A stretch of 64,000 nt of DNA from Trichobilharzia regenti (taxonomy: Eukaryota > Platyhelminthes > Trematoda > Strigeidida > Schistosomatidae). Location: the NCBI GenBank assembly GCA_944472135.2, contig OX235264.1, positions 85,818,319 through 85,882,318 on the forward strand. Direction: 5' to 3'. The position numbers were made by a program, and so were the translations under genes. Under the pieces are notes generated by a model, which worked only from the letters and a program-made list of their open reading frames with translations, was not told where the DNA came from and ran no database searches. Positions 11,736-24,290 of this stretch are shown here, in pieces (the first letter of the stretch is position 1; every line of letters begins with the position of its first letter).

Positions 11736-12724
11736 ATACATACCGAAGTTATTATTATCCTCTGATTTGACTGGTAATAAAGTCTTCTATATCTCTGGTA
11801 TTTGCGTTGCGACGCTTCTATTGCATACGTTGGGTGCAGGCTCTACCTGTTCCACCTTACTGTTTGGTCAGCGCCCAGATGGTGAGCAGAAAGTGCTCCA
11901 TGCTAATAATTTTAGGGTAACTTTTTACGGCTACAATCCATCTAAACCCTCCTAGGGATTGAAATCAGGACATGTAGACCTGTTTGCAGTATTATTTACT
12001 TGAAAATTCAGGCGGACGCTATATCTGAAAGAGGTGTGTTTAACTTTTTTCTATACCACAGCCACAACGAAGAGTCTATCTTGTCAAAAAATCTTACTGT
12101 CACTTTATGGTTCCTGTCTAAACTTTCATTTGATTTTTCCGGGAATTATGTTTCTGATCCCTAATAATACCATGTATTTTTATTTTGTTGCTTGTTATAC
12201 TTCGTCATCTCGCAAGAGAATGTTATGGGGATTTGTCACTCCCTTTTTGCATATTCCCGGGTTCAAAGAATAGTTGAGAAGTTCCTGAAAACGAGAATGT
12301 TTCCTCACCGCAACCTCCTGTATCCTTTTTGAGAATTAAAAGGCCTAAAGAAACTGTTCACTGCTCCTACAGTGTATTTCTGCTGATATATATGTGCCTT
12401 TCGGAGGTGGCAGTCAATGTCGTAGGCAACTTATTGATAATTTCTCAAGCCACAATCCAGTCTTAATAGTTCAATCAATTTTTAAAGAAAATATAATATG
12501 GTACATCAGATCCATAACTATCCTTTTAGATTACTCACTTTGTGGATAAGTCCTGCTGTTATCAATGACTTGGCGGAAATCATTTATCATATGACAAGCC
12601 AGATTTCAATGATAATGACTCAATACAAATACGAGAAGTATGGAAGATATTATTACCGCCCGTCAAATCAGGGGAGCAGAATAAATAATCTTAAAATTTT
12701 ATTTCAATTCAGGCGCATCACATC
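11736..12724. other. Loop of the inverted repeat, no domain recognised
   Basis: Holds short frames, for example 11767-11955 (+), without recognisable similarity. Confidence 0.4.
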
Positions 12725-13031
12725 ATTCTAACATGTTACTTATTGTGACTATTAAAACGCTCGTCATATTTCCCATCTGATTGTAATTGATCAATAACAC
12801 TCGTATTATTATTTCTGAATGTAGATTATCCTATACAGTTTTTTGTTCAAATATCTAGTCAATTTCACTCATGTATATAAATGAAAGAAGTATGTTGTGT
12901 AACTTGATATGACTATGACAATAATTTGTGCTCGAAACGTCCCTAGTTAATATTACTGTATAACAGTGTCGTTTTATCAAAATAAAATCTTATCCATAAT
13001 GGAGTTATACTCTACCACAGTGCCCAAGTTT
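12725..13031 (-). repeat. Right arm of imperfect inverted repeat
   Basis: Partner of 11425-11735. A fragment of the same family in this arm's orientation is at about 13700-13757 and another near 39375-39405. Confidence 0.65.
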
Positions 13032-13363
13032 TATACTTATATCAATGATGATGAGTAGTGAGTGGACTTTCAATGAAGTTTCTTATACGAGCCAGTTTAC
13101 TGTTCGTCAGAGTCGACAATCCCTGTTGTTGCTCGGACATTTGCTCGCTGACAGAAGACAGGATTAATAAGATCAGAAGCTATTCTGGTGTGCTGACACT
13201 AACCAACTGAGAATCATGTTCCCGTGCGCCGTTTGATTAACTTAGTTTTTATACTTGGTTGATCAACAAATCTTCGACTTACCATCTGTCTTTTAGTATC
13301 GCTTCCCTTGAGACCCAGCTGGTTATTATCTACATAAATTGGTGTTATGAGTTCCAGAGGGTT

Positions 13364-13696
13364 GTCTTCTGGACCCAGCATATCTTCCTTACGCCGTTGT
13401 TGACACTATCTATCTCAGTTATCAACAATGCAGCCGCCCATCCAACCTCTTTCACAGTCTTTGAAAAACTTTTCGCCCAAGAGTTAGCTGTGTTTTATGC
13501 AGATTTCAATTCACAAGAGACCAAAGATGGCTTCTTATTGGGGAACATGTATATCACGATCCCTTTAGAAGTTCAGTAAACTTTATTAGTTATTCTAAAT
13601 CAGTGCGGTGTGGTTAGACGCGAGTTTTCCAAAGCGTTCAATTTGCAGATCCTCCTGATTTACAAGTCACAGTCCCGTCGATACAATAGAACTGGA
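13364..13696 (+). repeat. 333-bp near-identical direct repeat, copy A
   Basis: Matches 15109-15441 with about four mismatches and no indels by eye. Inside it a frame reads to LLGNMYITIPLEVQ-stop. I do not recognise the peptide and cannot say whether it is coding. Confidence 0.75.
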
Positions 13697-15108
13697 GTAA
13701 AATCTTATCCATAATGGAGTTATGCTCTACCACAGTACTCAAGTTTTATATCAAGTGTTGCTAAGTTTATAATTCGTATTGTATTTCACCAAAAGGCTTT
13801 TCGCTGAAAAGTGTATCAAGTGTATGAAACATCAGGAATTCAGCATCTTTTACTAAAGAAAGCAAAATTCTTCACTTGGTGAGCATATTGGTTTGCACCC
13901 ATCTAGTTTGGTACAACGATACTGTGTACTTGTTGTTTAACTAAATAAATGTTTATAATTGTTAACAGCCAGTATTCTTCGGTATAACTCAGGGATTAAC
14001 CAGATACATTGAGCTTTACATCCCCAGTTGATCTAAATTGTCACAATTCTTAGCAAACTGTAGTGCAAAATGTAATGTGAAGGAATGTATAGTTAGTGAA
14101 TATATACCTGTAATCAATTTTAGTATAATCCTTTTAGTCCACTAACCACAGATCTGCGATATCACGTACACTTATTTTTTGCACTTGTAGTATTGGAGAT
14201 ACTCTACGTAATCAGGGAAAGGACTTCCTGCGTTCTCAGACAACGTTTTTAATTCAATACAGATTAGAATATCAAAACTAACGTAGCTTCTGTATTTAGT
14301 GACAGTACAAACGCCAGAACTGCATTATAGATCCTAACCCAATAACTTCCTAGACTGTGCCGCCAGGTTTTTTGAACTCGGTAGGATATTTACAACTCTG
14401 CTGGCACCACTGAAAACAAGTCATCTATTATGAGTGACTCCGATCAACAAATGATTTTAGTTATATCTTGTAATTCATCATTTTTTGAAAGTCCCAGTCG
14501 AAATTGGCTTAAACAATTATGAACCGCACACAAATTATTGATGATTGCTATATGACTGAAATATAATTAAACTCTTGGATATATCGTAGATATTCCTGTC
14601 TTTCATAAAAGATGTGGTTTTCAGGTTATCAAATCAATATTGTCAATCATAATAAAATTAAGCGCGGAATGTTATGTAAGCAGGGGTATTCAGTTGATTA
14701 GGTTGTTAAGTCTCATTTATTCAAATAGCTAGGATGTGTCATGCACACTGAGCTATAGACTTTCTCTATTAAGCAATGTAAGCTGAAATAGGACTAATTT
14801 GGAAAGTAGTTATGTGGCTAAACCAATACATGCTACCATTCCATGTGGTCTTTGGCTGCTAGTTTAAGCTGTGTAGGAAGGTGCAGACTGCCTGGCTAGG
14901 AATATCTGGATGCTAGAAATCAATGATTAAAGACTGTTAATGACAATCGTTTGGAATGGTACAAAAGCATCGATTCTTTATGATCATCCAGATTCTGTGA
15001 ATCTCTAGTCTCCATCTAATCATTCTTTCTCATGTACATCTTCGCTTATTTTAGTTTCATTGCATTTCCTTCCACTACAGTTTTGTGTGGTTGCTTGAAT
15101 TTGCCTAC
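13697..15108. other. Spacer between the two 333-bp copies
   Basis: AT-rich, with a short fragment of the 11.4/13.0-kb inverted-repeat family at 13700-13757. No gene seen. Confidence 0.4.
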
Positions 15109-15441
15109 GTCTTCTGGACCCAGCATATCTTCCTTACGCCGTTGTTGACACTATCTATCTCAGTTATCAACAATGCAGCCGCCCATCCAACCTCTTTCAC
15201 AGTCTTTGAAAATCTTTTCGCCCAAGAGTTAGCTGTGTTTTATGCAGATTTCAATTCACAAGAGACCAAAGATGGCTTCTTATTGGGGAACATGTATATC
15301 ACGATCCCTTTAGAAGTTCAGTAAACTTTATTAGTTATTCTAAATCAGTGCGTTGTGGTTAGACGCGAGTCTTCCAAAGCGTTCAATTTGCAGATCCTCC
15401 TGATTTACAAGTCACAGTCCCGTCGATGCAATAGAACTGGA
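15109..15441 (+). repeat. 333-bp near-identical direct repeat, copy B
   Basis: Second copy of 13364-13696. Flanking sequences on both sides differ from those of copy A, so the unit ends sharply at GTCTTCTGGACC and AGAACTGGA. Confidence 0.75.
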
Positions 15442-16391
15442 ATTTCCACAGTTCATGGATAATCATTTAGTCACGTTAACACGTAGCAGATCCGATCACG
15501 AAGTGTATGAAGCCCTTGACTTTGAATTCCACATGAACATTCTTGTCACTCTGTTGGACCTTAAGCGTCTCTTATTTATTTAAATTATATATGCATCACA
15601 GAAATAAATGCAGCTCCAGCATTTGTTTCCAGTGAAAACAGTGAAATCAATTTAACCCCTAGCTGTTTGTTTAATCGACCGCAAATTTGATCTGAGGCTT
15701 CTAGGAAGGGCTAGCCGTGCCCTCACCTATGTCATTTAGTTTTAGTAAACAATTATCCGCCCATCCAAAACTTGAAGTCACCTCAGGCCACTGTCGACGA
15801 AGTGACCTCATGGTTAAGCAACGAAGAGAAACTCCACCCATCATCCGCAGACTGTATGAAAGGACCTTAATAATCAGTTGTAACTCCCGTATACTTCTCG
15901 TGGATTCCTTATTGATGTAGACCGATATCTGCACATGTTTCTCTAATTGCACGAAGTAGTGATTGGAATTTAGTTGCTACTCCATCAATGAATCTCTGTC
16001 TAATCACAAGTTCAGTAATGCAGTCGCTTTAATTGATCCCACTGAGCAAAAATATCGGTTGGAAGAGACACTGGATGGAACGCATGTGACAGGCTATTTC
16101 GGGTAAATCCCTTGCTGTCTTAGCAAACTGCCTGCATTTAGGACACATTGCGTTCACCGACCGATCGTAGGGAGCCTACCGCTACTCAATATTGATGTTG
16201 ATGTTCTCGATATTTTTATGTAGGGCTTAAAACTTATCTAAGTTTAAATGAAAAACAACCACCATCAGACTCATTGCAGGCGTATGAACCGAATTTTCCG
16301 GTGTTTCAAAGAAATTATTAAGTGAATTCAGAATATTTTGTCATGACTTCGTCAGTGCAAACAATGTGGCGGTTGTCTACCTATTATCCAA
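15442..16391. other. No gene recognised
   Basis: Frames of 60-80 codons overlap on both strands at 15700-15950 but lack family resemblance or convincing splice context. Confidence 0.4.
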
Positions 16392-16447
16392 ATGGACAAA
16401 ATTGCTCTTCGAGTGCCTTATCCATTCAGAGATCTTGAGCATGCGAG
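16392..16447 (+). CDS. Possible first exon of a Pcc1/LAGE3-like protein
   Basis: An ATG in good context (A at -3, G at +4) opens MDKIALRVPYPFRDLEHAR and ends at a strong donor (AG|GTAAGTTC). The peptide resembles the start of Pcc1/LAGE3, the KEOPS subunit needed for the t6A modification of tRNA, where an LxxPFP-like strand is followed by AxxAxxSL. A stop lies upstream in frame, so the ATG is the natural start. I searched the next 5 kb by eye and found no second exon, so this is only a candidate; chance similarity over 19 residues is possible. Confidence 0.25.
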
Positions 16448-17930
16448 GTAAGTTCAGCCCATAAACTGTAGATTAGTCCTATGTAATCATTTGATCCACT
16501 ATACTTTCGGTTCTGAATACAGGCCGTCACTAACTGTGACCAGTGAAATCAATAACTAAATTTAAGAGTTGGTTACTGCAACACTACTCAAGGGGAAGGA
16601 GGAGGTAGGGTGGAGTGGCAATTCATGTCGTACTCTAAGGTTCATTGACCCAGTACCAACATACCGGTGTGATTCAGCGTAGATTAAAATGGCAGTAATT
16701 TGAAGTGAATTCACTCTGTTGGTATGTGTACACCGTCTCCCTAGTTCACACGTGATGATGATAACACATTCAATGTCATTTTAAATTTTCAATCAGTACT
16801 CCCACTAGCTGTGGGATCAAGGGATGATTATGATTTGCTATATCTGTGAGTGAGCTTACACAAAGGACACTAGGTGATATAACTGCCCGGATTCTATTTT
16901 TATGGAAGGCTGGATTCAACACAGATGCACCAACTAGGTGATCTAATATTTCCAGACATATTCACGAAAGCATAATCTCATGGGCAATACATATGGAACG
17001 CGGATCCTCAGATAGAGGTTGTAAACTTAATGCGTGTTTGTTTGACATTTAATATTAAATATTACACTCAGGAAATGTCAGTCAGATATTTTCAAGCACA
17101 TACACACGCCGATTAGAGCTTGTGATAGTATTTCCTCGTTTTCTTTGATTTGAACTAACAATTCATGAACCCACCTTTAGAGGGAGTGCCTAAAGATTCC
17201 AAATGTGTCCTCGCGCAGTTACGCCTAAGAAAGCGCGTACCATTACGTTCCCTCATAGTAATCAAACTCGAGCAACGATAAGGAGAAGCTGAGATATCAC
17301 ACATTGGCAAGCAGCCCAGTCTTACATCTTTCCGGTAAACAGGTGAATTATTAGATAGGAGAAATAGAAAAAACATTATGAGTCATGAGTATTTCAACAA
17401 GCATGATCAGTTAGTAACATCTGCTCTACTCCGGACAGTGGCAACGATCTGAACTTACCTCCCTCAAATCTATAATAATTTTCAATGGAAAATGAAGTGT
17501 ATCCTAATCTCTGAAAAAATCTCCTGTAGCTTCTAATCACGAAAGTGGGATCAGAGATGATATTATTGTTTGCAGCCATGTCATGTGTTCTGACAGAGAC
17601 TATCAAGCGTCAAATCTTACATTTACTTTCCAGCTACCTGACGCACCACCCGTGGTACGGTTTTTGAATAAGAAAATCGTTCACTACCCGCCAGTAAAAT
17701 TGGTTGAGTGTATCGCGCAAATATAGCAAGAATCAAATTAACATTCCTCTCCCTAAGTTAGGAGGACTGTCGACAGATCTCCACACACTGGACACGTGAC
17801 AAGACACAGTTACCAAAGAACAGAGAGTAGGAACCTCATTTGAAACAGAACAACTAGTTAAAGCTGACTACCAGTAGTCCTAACGGCAGCCAACAACTAA
17901 TGATGTAATGTGAGCTAGGTTCATTAACCC
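16448..17930. other. No gene recognised
   Basis: Scattered short frames only, including two on the minus strand at 17155-17606. If the exon at 16392 is real this is intron. Confidence 0.4.
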
Positions 17931-17939
17931 ATTTTATTT

Positions 17940-20900
17940 CTGTTATTCGCGTATATCGTAGTTCCTAAGGTCTGGTATAGCAAAGGATTGCATGTGAGCC
18001 TTGCAACCCCACACCACTAGACCTATCAAACTGTTAGAGAAACTTCAAATCATAGAAAATATGTGAAAAATTTAGATAACAATCTTATTCTTCGCTAGAA
18101 TCAGAGAGGCGAAATGATATCGTTGGCGGGTGAAAGCCTTAGGGTAGCCAGTCAGCCGATGTGTCTTCTCTCGATGAAAGCGACAATAGGAATGAGGATG
18201 TGGGATGTACGTATAGTGTACGAGGCTGGCTCGGAAGGCTGCTCAGGCAACCATAGAAATACGAAGATACAGCATAGAAGTGCTGGAAATCTGCAAGAGC
18301 AGATGGAATGGATGTGAACAACCAAAATTTTTAACTGAAGATTTAGTAATCTGCTCCGGTCACCCAAATGACAACCACGAGCATATTGAGGCATTTAGTG
18401 GCCGTCATGAGGTCACCAGTGGCAGCAAAAGCCCCAATACAGTGGGAACCAACTTCATCCAGGGTCATGACAGCAATATTTAACCCAAAAGGAAGGAAGA
18501 TTACAATTATCCAATGTGACGCACAATGTTACAGAAGATGCGGAACAAGAGAAGAATGAAGATTTCCAAAGACAACTGTAAACAGTAATGCACAACACCC
18601 CAAATGGTGACATCAAGATCCTTATGAGCCATATGAATGCAAGTCACACTTAGAGCAGATAATACAGGAAAAGAACTCACCATGGGTTGAGAGGCTACTG
18701 CCCGGTGAAATGAATGACAATGGAGGACATTTCTCAGGCTTCTTTGCCTTCAATGATTTGGTGATCGGAGCCTGCATGTCCGAGCACAGGGATAAATACA
18801 AAGAAACATGGATTTCGTCTGACGCGCACACCACGAACCAGATAGACTTCACCTCAATGATGCTGAAGAGAGTGGACACGCAGTCTGGTGGTCAAAGTCG
18901 AGTAGGCGAGCAGATCTGGGCTCACACCATCAGCATCTGGTTCAGAGAACCTTCAATGCACAGCTGAAAATCTTCAAAGCAAATGGAAACAGACCAAAAT
19001 TCAAGTTCAATATTCAGAAACTGAAGGAAGAAATTGCAAGAGGTACCTACCTTCACTACTGATCAGATCAGAGCGAATTCGGAGACACTACGTGGGTCCA
19101 CTGGGGAAATCCGCGTGCAAGAGCATTGGAACTAACTCTGTGAAGGTGTTCTTCAAGGAAACGTGTACAACTTCTAGGAAGAAGGAAGTGGCAAGACCAG
19201 GAATGGCTGTTAACGGACACCACCTATAAGCTACAAGGAGAGACAAGACGAGGACAGTAAGAGAGATGACTCAATGAAAAGATGCACAACAGAGTACAAT
19301 GAAGAGTTCAATGTACAATGCACTGAATAAAGAAGTGAAGAATAGTTCTCGGAAAGACAAAAACAATTCTACGACACACTGGCACACCACGAACAGCACA
19401 AACAGAACAGTCTGTCAGTGGACGCCAATCCTTCACCGAAAGCGGGAATCCTTTGCACGATCAAGCAACCGACGTTAGCCTGGAAAGGCAGCTGGACCGG
19501 ACGGAATTCCGCCAGCCCGAAGCATTGAAAAGGGACCCAGAGCCTGCTGCAAATGTGCTCATGCCATTATTGCAAGAGGTTTGGAAAGAAGGAAAGGTGC
19601 TTACTAATTGGAGGAAAGGCTGGCTACCTTGTAAGACTGTCAAAGAAGAGCGACTTAGGGCTCTGCAAGAACTGGCGTGGGATAATGCCCTTGTCCACGC
19701 CGAGTAAAATGCTAAGTCGCATCATCCTGGAGAGAATGGAAGATGCACTGGATGCAGAACTCTACCCCATCTCTCAGAACAAGCTGGATGCAGGAAAGGC
19801 GAGTCATGTGCTGATCAGAACAAATCACTGAATGGCAGTCAAACCTTTACCCTAACGCCAGCGACTTTGTAAGGACCCTCGACAGAAAGCGTTGACCGCG
19901 GAGTAATTCGGAAACCACTCAAACACTACGGCATGCAATGTCCAAGTATCTATCAGCTTCATTCGAAAGCTGGCTATATGGCAGTGAAACGTGTCAGGTG
20001 GCCCACAACAGAAAGATCAACGACATAATTGATATGGAGTCAGGAGTAATGCAAGGACGTTGCTTAATATCACCAATGATATTCTTAATTGTGGAGGACT
20101 GAATTATGCCTCAGACTTTACGTGCGAGCGGAGAAAGGAATACACTGGACCATCGATAAGAAAACTCTGGAAGGTCTGGATTTTTTTCGTGGATAGTATA
20201 TGTCTAGTGTCACACGAAATCGAAGATTTGCGGTCAAAAACCAGCAAACTGGCTGAAGAAGGTGGCGTTGAAGAAAGGACTCCAGGTAAACACAGGGAAA
20301 ATGGAGATGGTAAAGATAACCAACAAACCACAACATCTACCGGCACCAATCACCATCACCTGGAGAGATTTAACAGAGGTTGCCTCCTTTGCTTATCCAG
20401 CCAGAAAGCATCTTTCCAACTACGCGCGTAACGGATGAGGATGTCAAGGCTGGCCAGAATCGACAAAGCAGGATACATCTTCATCAACCTGCAATCACTT
20501 TGGAAACTTTCCTCATTCGCCTCAGCACAGAGAACAAGATTCTGATTTTCAACATCAACGTCAAGCCAGTCATTCTGTGGGGTCAGAAACTTGGGTCCAG
20601 CTTGTCACAGGAAGGATTTTCAACTGGTTCCAAACCTTAATCAACAGCTGCCTTCTCTAGCTCCATATTGAACATTAAATGGACAGCCAGACAGAATTAG
20701 AAACAAAAAAAATCTAGCGACAAACACACCAAGAGATGATCGTTCAGCGAATATGTAGGAAAAAATGGTGATGATACATTGAGGAGACTGCCAAATGACA
20801 TAGCGCACCATGCCATCACCGGAGTGGAATCGAGGTGGGAAGCGACGAGTGGGTCGTTCTAGGATGACATTGAGGTAATCGTGTGCCAAGTGGCATATGA

Positions 20901-21015
20901 GATATCATGGGCCATCGTGGACCCAGATGAAGAGGACGACAGAAGATAGAACAAAGTGGAGATATGTTGCTTACGCCCTATGCCCAGCTTGGAACCCAAA
21001 GGAATAATAAGAATG
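17940..21015 (+). mobile_element. Decayed RTE-type retrotransposon, second subfamily
   Basis: A full-span but heavily mutated RTE copy. In order: endonuclease start near 18170 (GMRMWDVRIVYEAG), EVLEICKSRWNG and CSGHPND at 18270-18370, NQIDFTSMMLK near 18840, linker, RT entry at about 19500-19830 (LQEVWKEGKVLTNWRKG, then ISQNKLDAGKASH), QGRCLISPMIF near 20050, thumb region to 20900, and a short AATAATAA-type 3' end near 21010. Frames change many times. It is closer to the copy at 45040-48012 than to the one at 466-9162. Confidence 0.75.
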
Positions 21016-21593
21016 ATGGTGCATAATGACCGGTAACATTGGATACTAGCAGAACAGGTGAGTTAAATATTATCCTAAAGTGCTGAGCTCAGTGTCTCAG
21101 CCATCTCTCAAGATTGCTAATCGACTCAGCATCCGCCTTACAGACAACTGACAACATGCTTCCCCTTACCAGAATCAGGTGCTAATTCAGTCATCCGGGA
21201 GGTTTCGAACATAAAATTCCGTCCGAGCGTAAGTTTTGTTTGCTACCACACATGAGAGACGAATAGATTGTGCATGGAGTGATACACGTCCCCTGAAATT
21301 AATATTTTCGGTGTTACAGGGCAAGTGGAAACAAAGATCAAATGAGAATTATTCACATGATTTTCAACCGTTACTTTTACGCCCATCTGAAATTACAATG
21401 GGTAGTCTCATTTAAATCCCTAATATATAGAAATACGATTCAACACGATGAATGAAAACATAAAACAATGGGTCTTTCACTTCCATTTTTTTGGAATTGA
21501 TGTAAATTGAATATCGGAAGCAGTAGTCACCCACCTGTTGTTTAGTTGCATTTCGGTTAACTGTTTAGTTGCTGTTTTGAAAGGCCGAGCGTG
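21016..21593. other. Upstream region of the P2 gene
   Basis: Should hold the promoter and 5' leader. A pyrimidine-rich leader (GTTTAGTTGCTGTTTTG) lies directly before the start codon. No TATA box could be assigned. Confidence 0.4.
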
Positions 21594-21973
21594 ATGCGTT
21601 ACTTAGCTGCTTACTTGCTTTGCCAATTGGGTGGTAAAGAAAATCCCACTGAGAGTGATTTAAAGAGCGTGCTAAACTCGGTTGGAATTGAACATGATTC
21701 AGAGAAGCTCTCATCGGTAGGTTGATTAAGATGTCATTCATGTTTTAGGTCATGTCATCACTTTCTGGAAAAGATATAACACAGTTGATTGCCGAAGGAT
21801 CTAAGAAGATTTCATCAGTGCCAGCTGCTGGCGCTGTAGCTTCAGCCCCAGCACAAAGTGCACCTGCCGCTGCTGCCAAGACAGAGGCTCCTAAAGAGAG
21901 CAAACCTGCCAAGGAAGAAGTAAAGGAGGAGTCCGAGTCAGAAGAGGACATGGGCTTCGGATTGTTCGATTAA
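21594..21973 (+). CDS. RPLP2: 60S acidic ribosomal protein P2
   Basis: P2 forms dimers with P1 that bind P0 to build the ribosomal stalk, which recruits and activates translation GTPases. Exon 1 (21594-21716) encodes [20 protein letters not shown], the helical dimerisation start typical of P2. Exon 2 (21749-21973) opens [10 protein letters not shown] and has ELIAEG-type sequence ([13 protein letters not shown]), an Ala/Pro-rich hinge and the invariant acidic tail ending DMGFGLFD. The joined protein is 115 residues, the usual P2 length. The 32-nt phase-0 intron begins GTAG and ends TTTTAG. The protein is intact with no sign of decay. The gene is host, not repeat. Confidence 0.96.
21717..21748 (+). 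other. RPLP2: 32-nt intron of the P2 gene
   Basis: GT...AG boundaries; removal restores the P2 frame exactly (EKLSS then VMSSLSG). Very short introns near gene 5' ends are a known schistosome trait. Confidence 0.93.
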
Positions 21974-23401
21974 ATTGTATGGAAATATAGTTTTCCTCGA
22001 GTATTAGTTGTTGAAACTTTTCTGTTCACGATGAGTAGAAGTCAGTGCTGTCAGCGGATTGACATTTCTATTGCTCCATTCGCATACTGTATGTAAAGCA
22101 TTTGATTGTACATATCGGAGTCACATTCACTACGTGTTAATCGCCACTTATAATGGCTCATTAAGTTCGAATATATTCGCTCTGTAAGGAAGCAGGTAAC
22201 AGCTTTGATTCGATTGTCCACTGTCCACAGAATCAACTGACTTTTGTCATGGGATAGTCTGGTCACAGTCAGTTCGTGATTCATATTGTGTATGACAGTA
22301 GTTTTCTTGTTCATGTGACCTCCAACTTGCGATTTTCAAGCTGGGTAATTTTGACGACAGTTGATTGTGTGACTGTCATCAGGTACATCACCTCAGATAA
22401 CAGTGAAAATATAAGACCTGTCATGATCGAGTGAACCCATGGAAATAATTACAATCTAAAATTTACGGTATTCCGTGAGTATAGGATTGTGTTTCCGGAG
22501 TCAGCGAATAATGCAGCGTGAAGTGTCGTACCTTCTCAATTTGCTGCTTTCACACGATGAATCTGGGGTTTATGTTTGGATACGTGGTTCTCAATGCTTG
22601 TCCCCTATCGCTGCAAATTTTTTGGTAGGTAAATACTATTCATTGCGTTTGTGTGACTGTCCTATCTTGTGTCCATGTCGCCATGAGAATTGGTGATTTG
22701 TTGGGAGGTTTAATCTTGAGATTATATGAATGGATTGGGTGTGCATTGGTTATGATGTGGATCAGAAGGGAGCATGTCTGAACGCTAGCAGTACACGAAT
22801 TCGTGTGAGACTATGGAGTAACGTAGCCCGCTGTGCAGCTTCAAGCTCTTTGAACTAGATTTTTTTTTCCATTTTGAGCAGTAACGGACCATTTTCGTGA
22901 ACGTTTATTCAAAGATGGAGGTGTGGACCTAGTCAGAGGACTTGTTTGCTTTGGGTGTTCTTTTGTGTAAATGTTTTATGTATGTCTATTACAATCGTTG
23001 GGTGATAAACCAATATTTGCGTTAACATTTATAAGTTGTTCACAGACTGCGACTTACGGCTTAGTTTTGTTCGCCTCGTGATTACACATCCGCGCTTTCG
23101 CTCGAGGTGTTGCCTGGAAATTGTTCCGTATGTAGCAGATCATTAGATCTCTGTTAGCTGATAGACAGTCCTGCATTTATTCTTGACTTATTATCGTTAT
23201 AATCGCAATTCGACTGAATCGTCAATTTGAAAAGGCTGAAAATAATGATTGTAAGGTAAGCTTGTAGAACTAATCCGGAGTGGCAAACCTATATGCTCTT
23301 TCTATGAAGATGTAGGGGAACTTTTCTCCCTGTGCCCGGGAAGGGATGATGTGGTTGATTATCGGTCTTGATGTTTGTTTGAGCTACTACGCGAGATAGG
23401 T
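21974..23401. other. Downstream of P2; no second gene assigned
   Basis: No canonical AATAAA within the first 100 bases after the P2 stop; AAATATAG at about 21982 is the nearest candidate. A frame at 22511-22625 (MQREVSYLLNLLLSHDESGV...) runs into GTAGGT and could be an exon, but I do not recognise it. Confidence 0.35.
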
Positions 23402-23590
23402 AGTGCTTCGGTGGCATAGCGGTTAGGATGCTCGCCAACTATGGACATTGTTCGGGGTTCGGTTTCTGGCCGGCTTACACCTGATACCAATGGTCAGCCT
23501 GCAAAACTTGGGCTACTGATATTACGTGCCGAAAGTTCCATACTTGTATCAAAAATGCTGTGTGGAGTCAAGCTACCATAAAAAAATTAT
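23402..23590 (+). mobile_element. tRNA-derived SINE, family 2, copy 1
   Basis: tRNA-like head with A-box-like GGTGGCATAGCGGTTAGG and a B-box-like GGTTCGGTTTC, then a body shared with 28346-28530 (GGGCTACTGATATNACNTGC, ATTCCATACTTGTA) and a short A-rich end. This copy is more diverged than the one at 28346. Confidence 0.75.
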
Positions 23591-24140
23591 TGTATGATGA
23601 CCCGGCTTGACCAAAGGGACACTTTCTATCAGTGGATGACGTCATCTTGAAATGTTGCTCGTATTCATTATGACTCATATTGTTTACTGTTTCTCAGCTT
23701 ATACTGATTGAGACGAATAAAAAGTCTCAGATGATGCACTGTGGAATGTAAGATTTTTTCAGTTTAATGTGTGTCCAGCTATCTACTTGGTGGAGGGATC
23801 ATGCTATACTGACTTAAACGATATCAGATATGACTCAGAACTGAAACAGGCTGTGGTCATGTAGCTCTTATGAATGTGCTTCAATCTGAACAGCTGGAAA
23901 GTATCATCATCGTGTCTCAGAGTCTGGTACTGGGTTATTAAGTTCTGACTAGCTTTTATAAATTTGTGTGATTCATTTCTTGATGCCTGTGTTACGTAAA
24001 TGGTGGTCAGTGTACCGTTTCAGGTAAAACTATTCTGGATTAGACAAGATAGATTATTATTATTAATCCTTTCACGTTCCCAGGGAAACATGCGGCTTCA
24101 AGCTAGTGGCTTGAAGTTTCTGTAGCAGTGTTTATTTTGC
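23591..24140. other. No gene recognised
   Basis: AT-rich, short frames only. Confidence 0.4.
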
Positions 24141-24290
24141 AGTATTAGGTTGTGAGCCTCATGCCCAACCTTTCCCCTTTACCAGCCTTATTTCTGGCTC
24201 TGAGGTTTGGGAGTGCGTCAGGCGAGGATAGGACGCCGGGCCATGTGCATGGTTGATGAGCGTCCTAACCGCTGTGGCAATGATAGACAG
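24141..24290 (-). mobile_element. Degenerate head of SINE family 2
   Basis: On the minus strand, CAGCGGTTAGGACGCTC and GCACATGGCCCGG follow the head of the copy at 28346. The B box and body are not recognisable. Confidence 0.45.

Noticed and set aside
22475..22696. 73-codon frame with a GTAGGT donor-like site
   Set aside because: Could be an exon, but nothing upstream or downstream joins it and the peptide is unrecognised; left as a note in the flank entry.
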